Below are positions 24,974-25,026 of a stretch of DNA of 25,026 nt, piece after piece (the first letter of the stretch is position 1; the number at the start of each line of letters is the position of its first letter). The DNA is from Candidatus Cloacimonadota bacterium (GTDB taxonomy: Bacteria; Cloacimonadota; Cloacimonadia; JGIOTU-2). The translations under genes and the position numbers were made by a program. The stretch lies in NCBI GenBank assembly GCA_014382685.1, contig JACNJG010000203.1, forward strand, positions 1-25,026, given 5' to 3'. The notes under the pieces are model-generated. The model was not told the DNA's origin. It did no database searches and saw only the letters and a list, made by a program, of their open reading frames with translations.

Positions 24974-25026
24974 TCCCGTGAAATCTCTGTTTTCTATTTA
25001 TCCCGTTAAATCTTTCTTTTATTTCT
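24974..25026. repeat. Degenerate 27-base tandem repeat at window edge
   Basis: Two adjacent copies begin with TCCCGT, at 24974 and 25001, giving a 27-base period. The second is cut by the window end. They share TCCCGTnAAATCT, then pyrimidine- and T-rich sequence, and agree at roughly two thirds of positions. The array may continue beyond the window. It resembles simple AT-rich intergenic repeats rather than a CRISPR, since no constant repeat with unrelated spacers is visible. Confidence 0.45.

Larger units (their letters stand above)
24555..25026. other. Non-coding right end of the window
   Basis: About 470 bases hold no credible gene. From left to right they contain the promoter of the minus-strand operon, an AT-rich stretch with the palindrome ACTTTTTAAAAGT (24619-24631), a short inverted repeat followed by a plus-strand terminator, and an AT-rich repeat at the window edge. 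Two tiny plus-strand frames (17 and 11 codons, including stops or nearly so) are not convincing. Confidence 0.6.

Noticed and set aside
24974..25026. Possible start of a CRISPR array
   Set aside because: The two units are adjacent imperfect copies without unrelated spacers, and no cas genes are present.

Overview
The window is AT-rich bacterial chromosome. Every gene I can support lies on the minus strand, so transcription runs from right to left. A lipoprotein with a clean lipobox and a small signal-peptide protein with beta-barrel character indicate a diderm (outer-membrane) bacterium. The L32 zinc ribbon, the Gram-positive-type pyrimidine-nucleoside phosphorylase, a lone PASTA protein and the gene order suggest an uncultured FCB-type lineage, for example Cloacimonadota-like. 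This placement is inference and weakly held. No phage, transposase, CRISPR or tRNA was seen.

Right part (about 24.6 to 11.8 kb): a promoter (TTGACA-18-TATTTT) leads into eleven closely packed genes: an EF-G-like GTPase, yebC, ruvC, ruvA, rsmB, a kinase-less PASTA membrane protein, gyrB, gyrA, a lipoprotein, pyrimidine-nucleoside phosphorylase and a small putative outer-membrane protein. Gaps are 27 bases or less and several genes overlap by 1, 4 or 8 bases, so this looks like one long operon. It combines translation (EF-G-like, YebC, RsmB), Holliday-junction processing (RuvC, RuvA; ruvB is absent here), DNA supercoiling (both gyrase subunits) and envelope or salvage functions.

Middle part (about 11.7 to 5.4 kb): a second promoter region leads into the classic rpmF-plsX-fabH-fabD-fabG-acpP-fabF-rnc cluster, with L32 (59 aa) at its head. 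It supplies phosphate acyltransferase, the FAS II initiation and elongation enzymes and acyl carrier protein. No enoyl-ACP reductase (fabI/fabK) or fabZ is present, so these must be elsewhere.

Left part (5.4 to 0.2 kb): the run continues by ATGA overlaps into a 681-aa membrane protein with a von Willebrand A-like domain, a flavin-reductase-like protein, a gamma-class carbonic anhydrase-like protein and dihydrolipoyl dehydrogenase. It ends with an unrecognised TTG-initiated membrane protein. The two ends of the window are non-coding. The left end holds a pair of related long hairpins (REP-like). The right end holds a short inverted repeat plus a strong plus-strand terminator and a degenerate 27-base tandem repeat.

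Most of the window is ordinary housekeeping. The points I would look at again are the EF-G paralogue placed directly upstream of yebC, the PASTA protein without a kinase, the non-canonical quinolone-pocket residues in GyrA and GyrB, the VWA protein coupled to rnc, and the non-coding repeats at the two ends.
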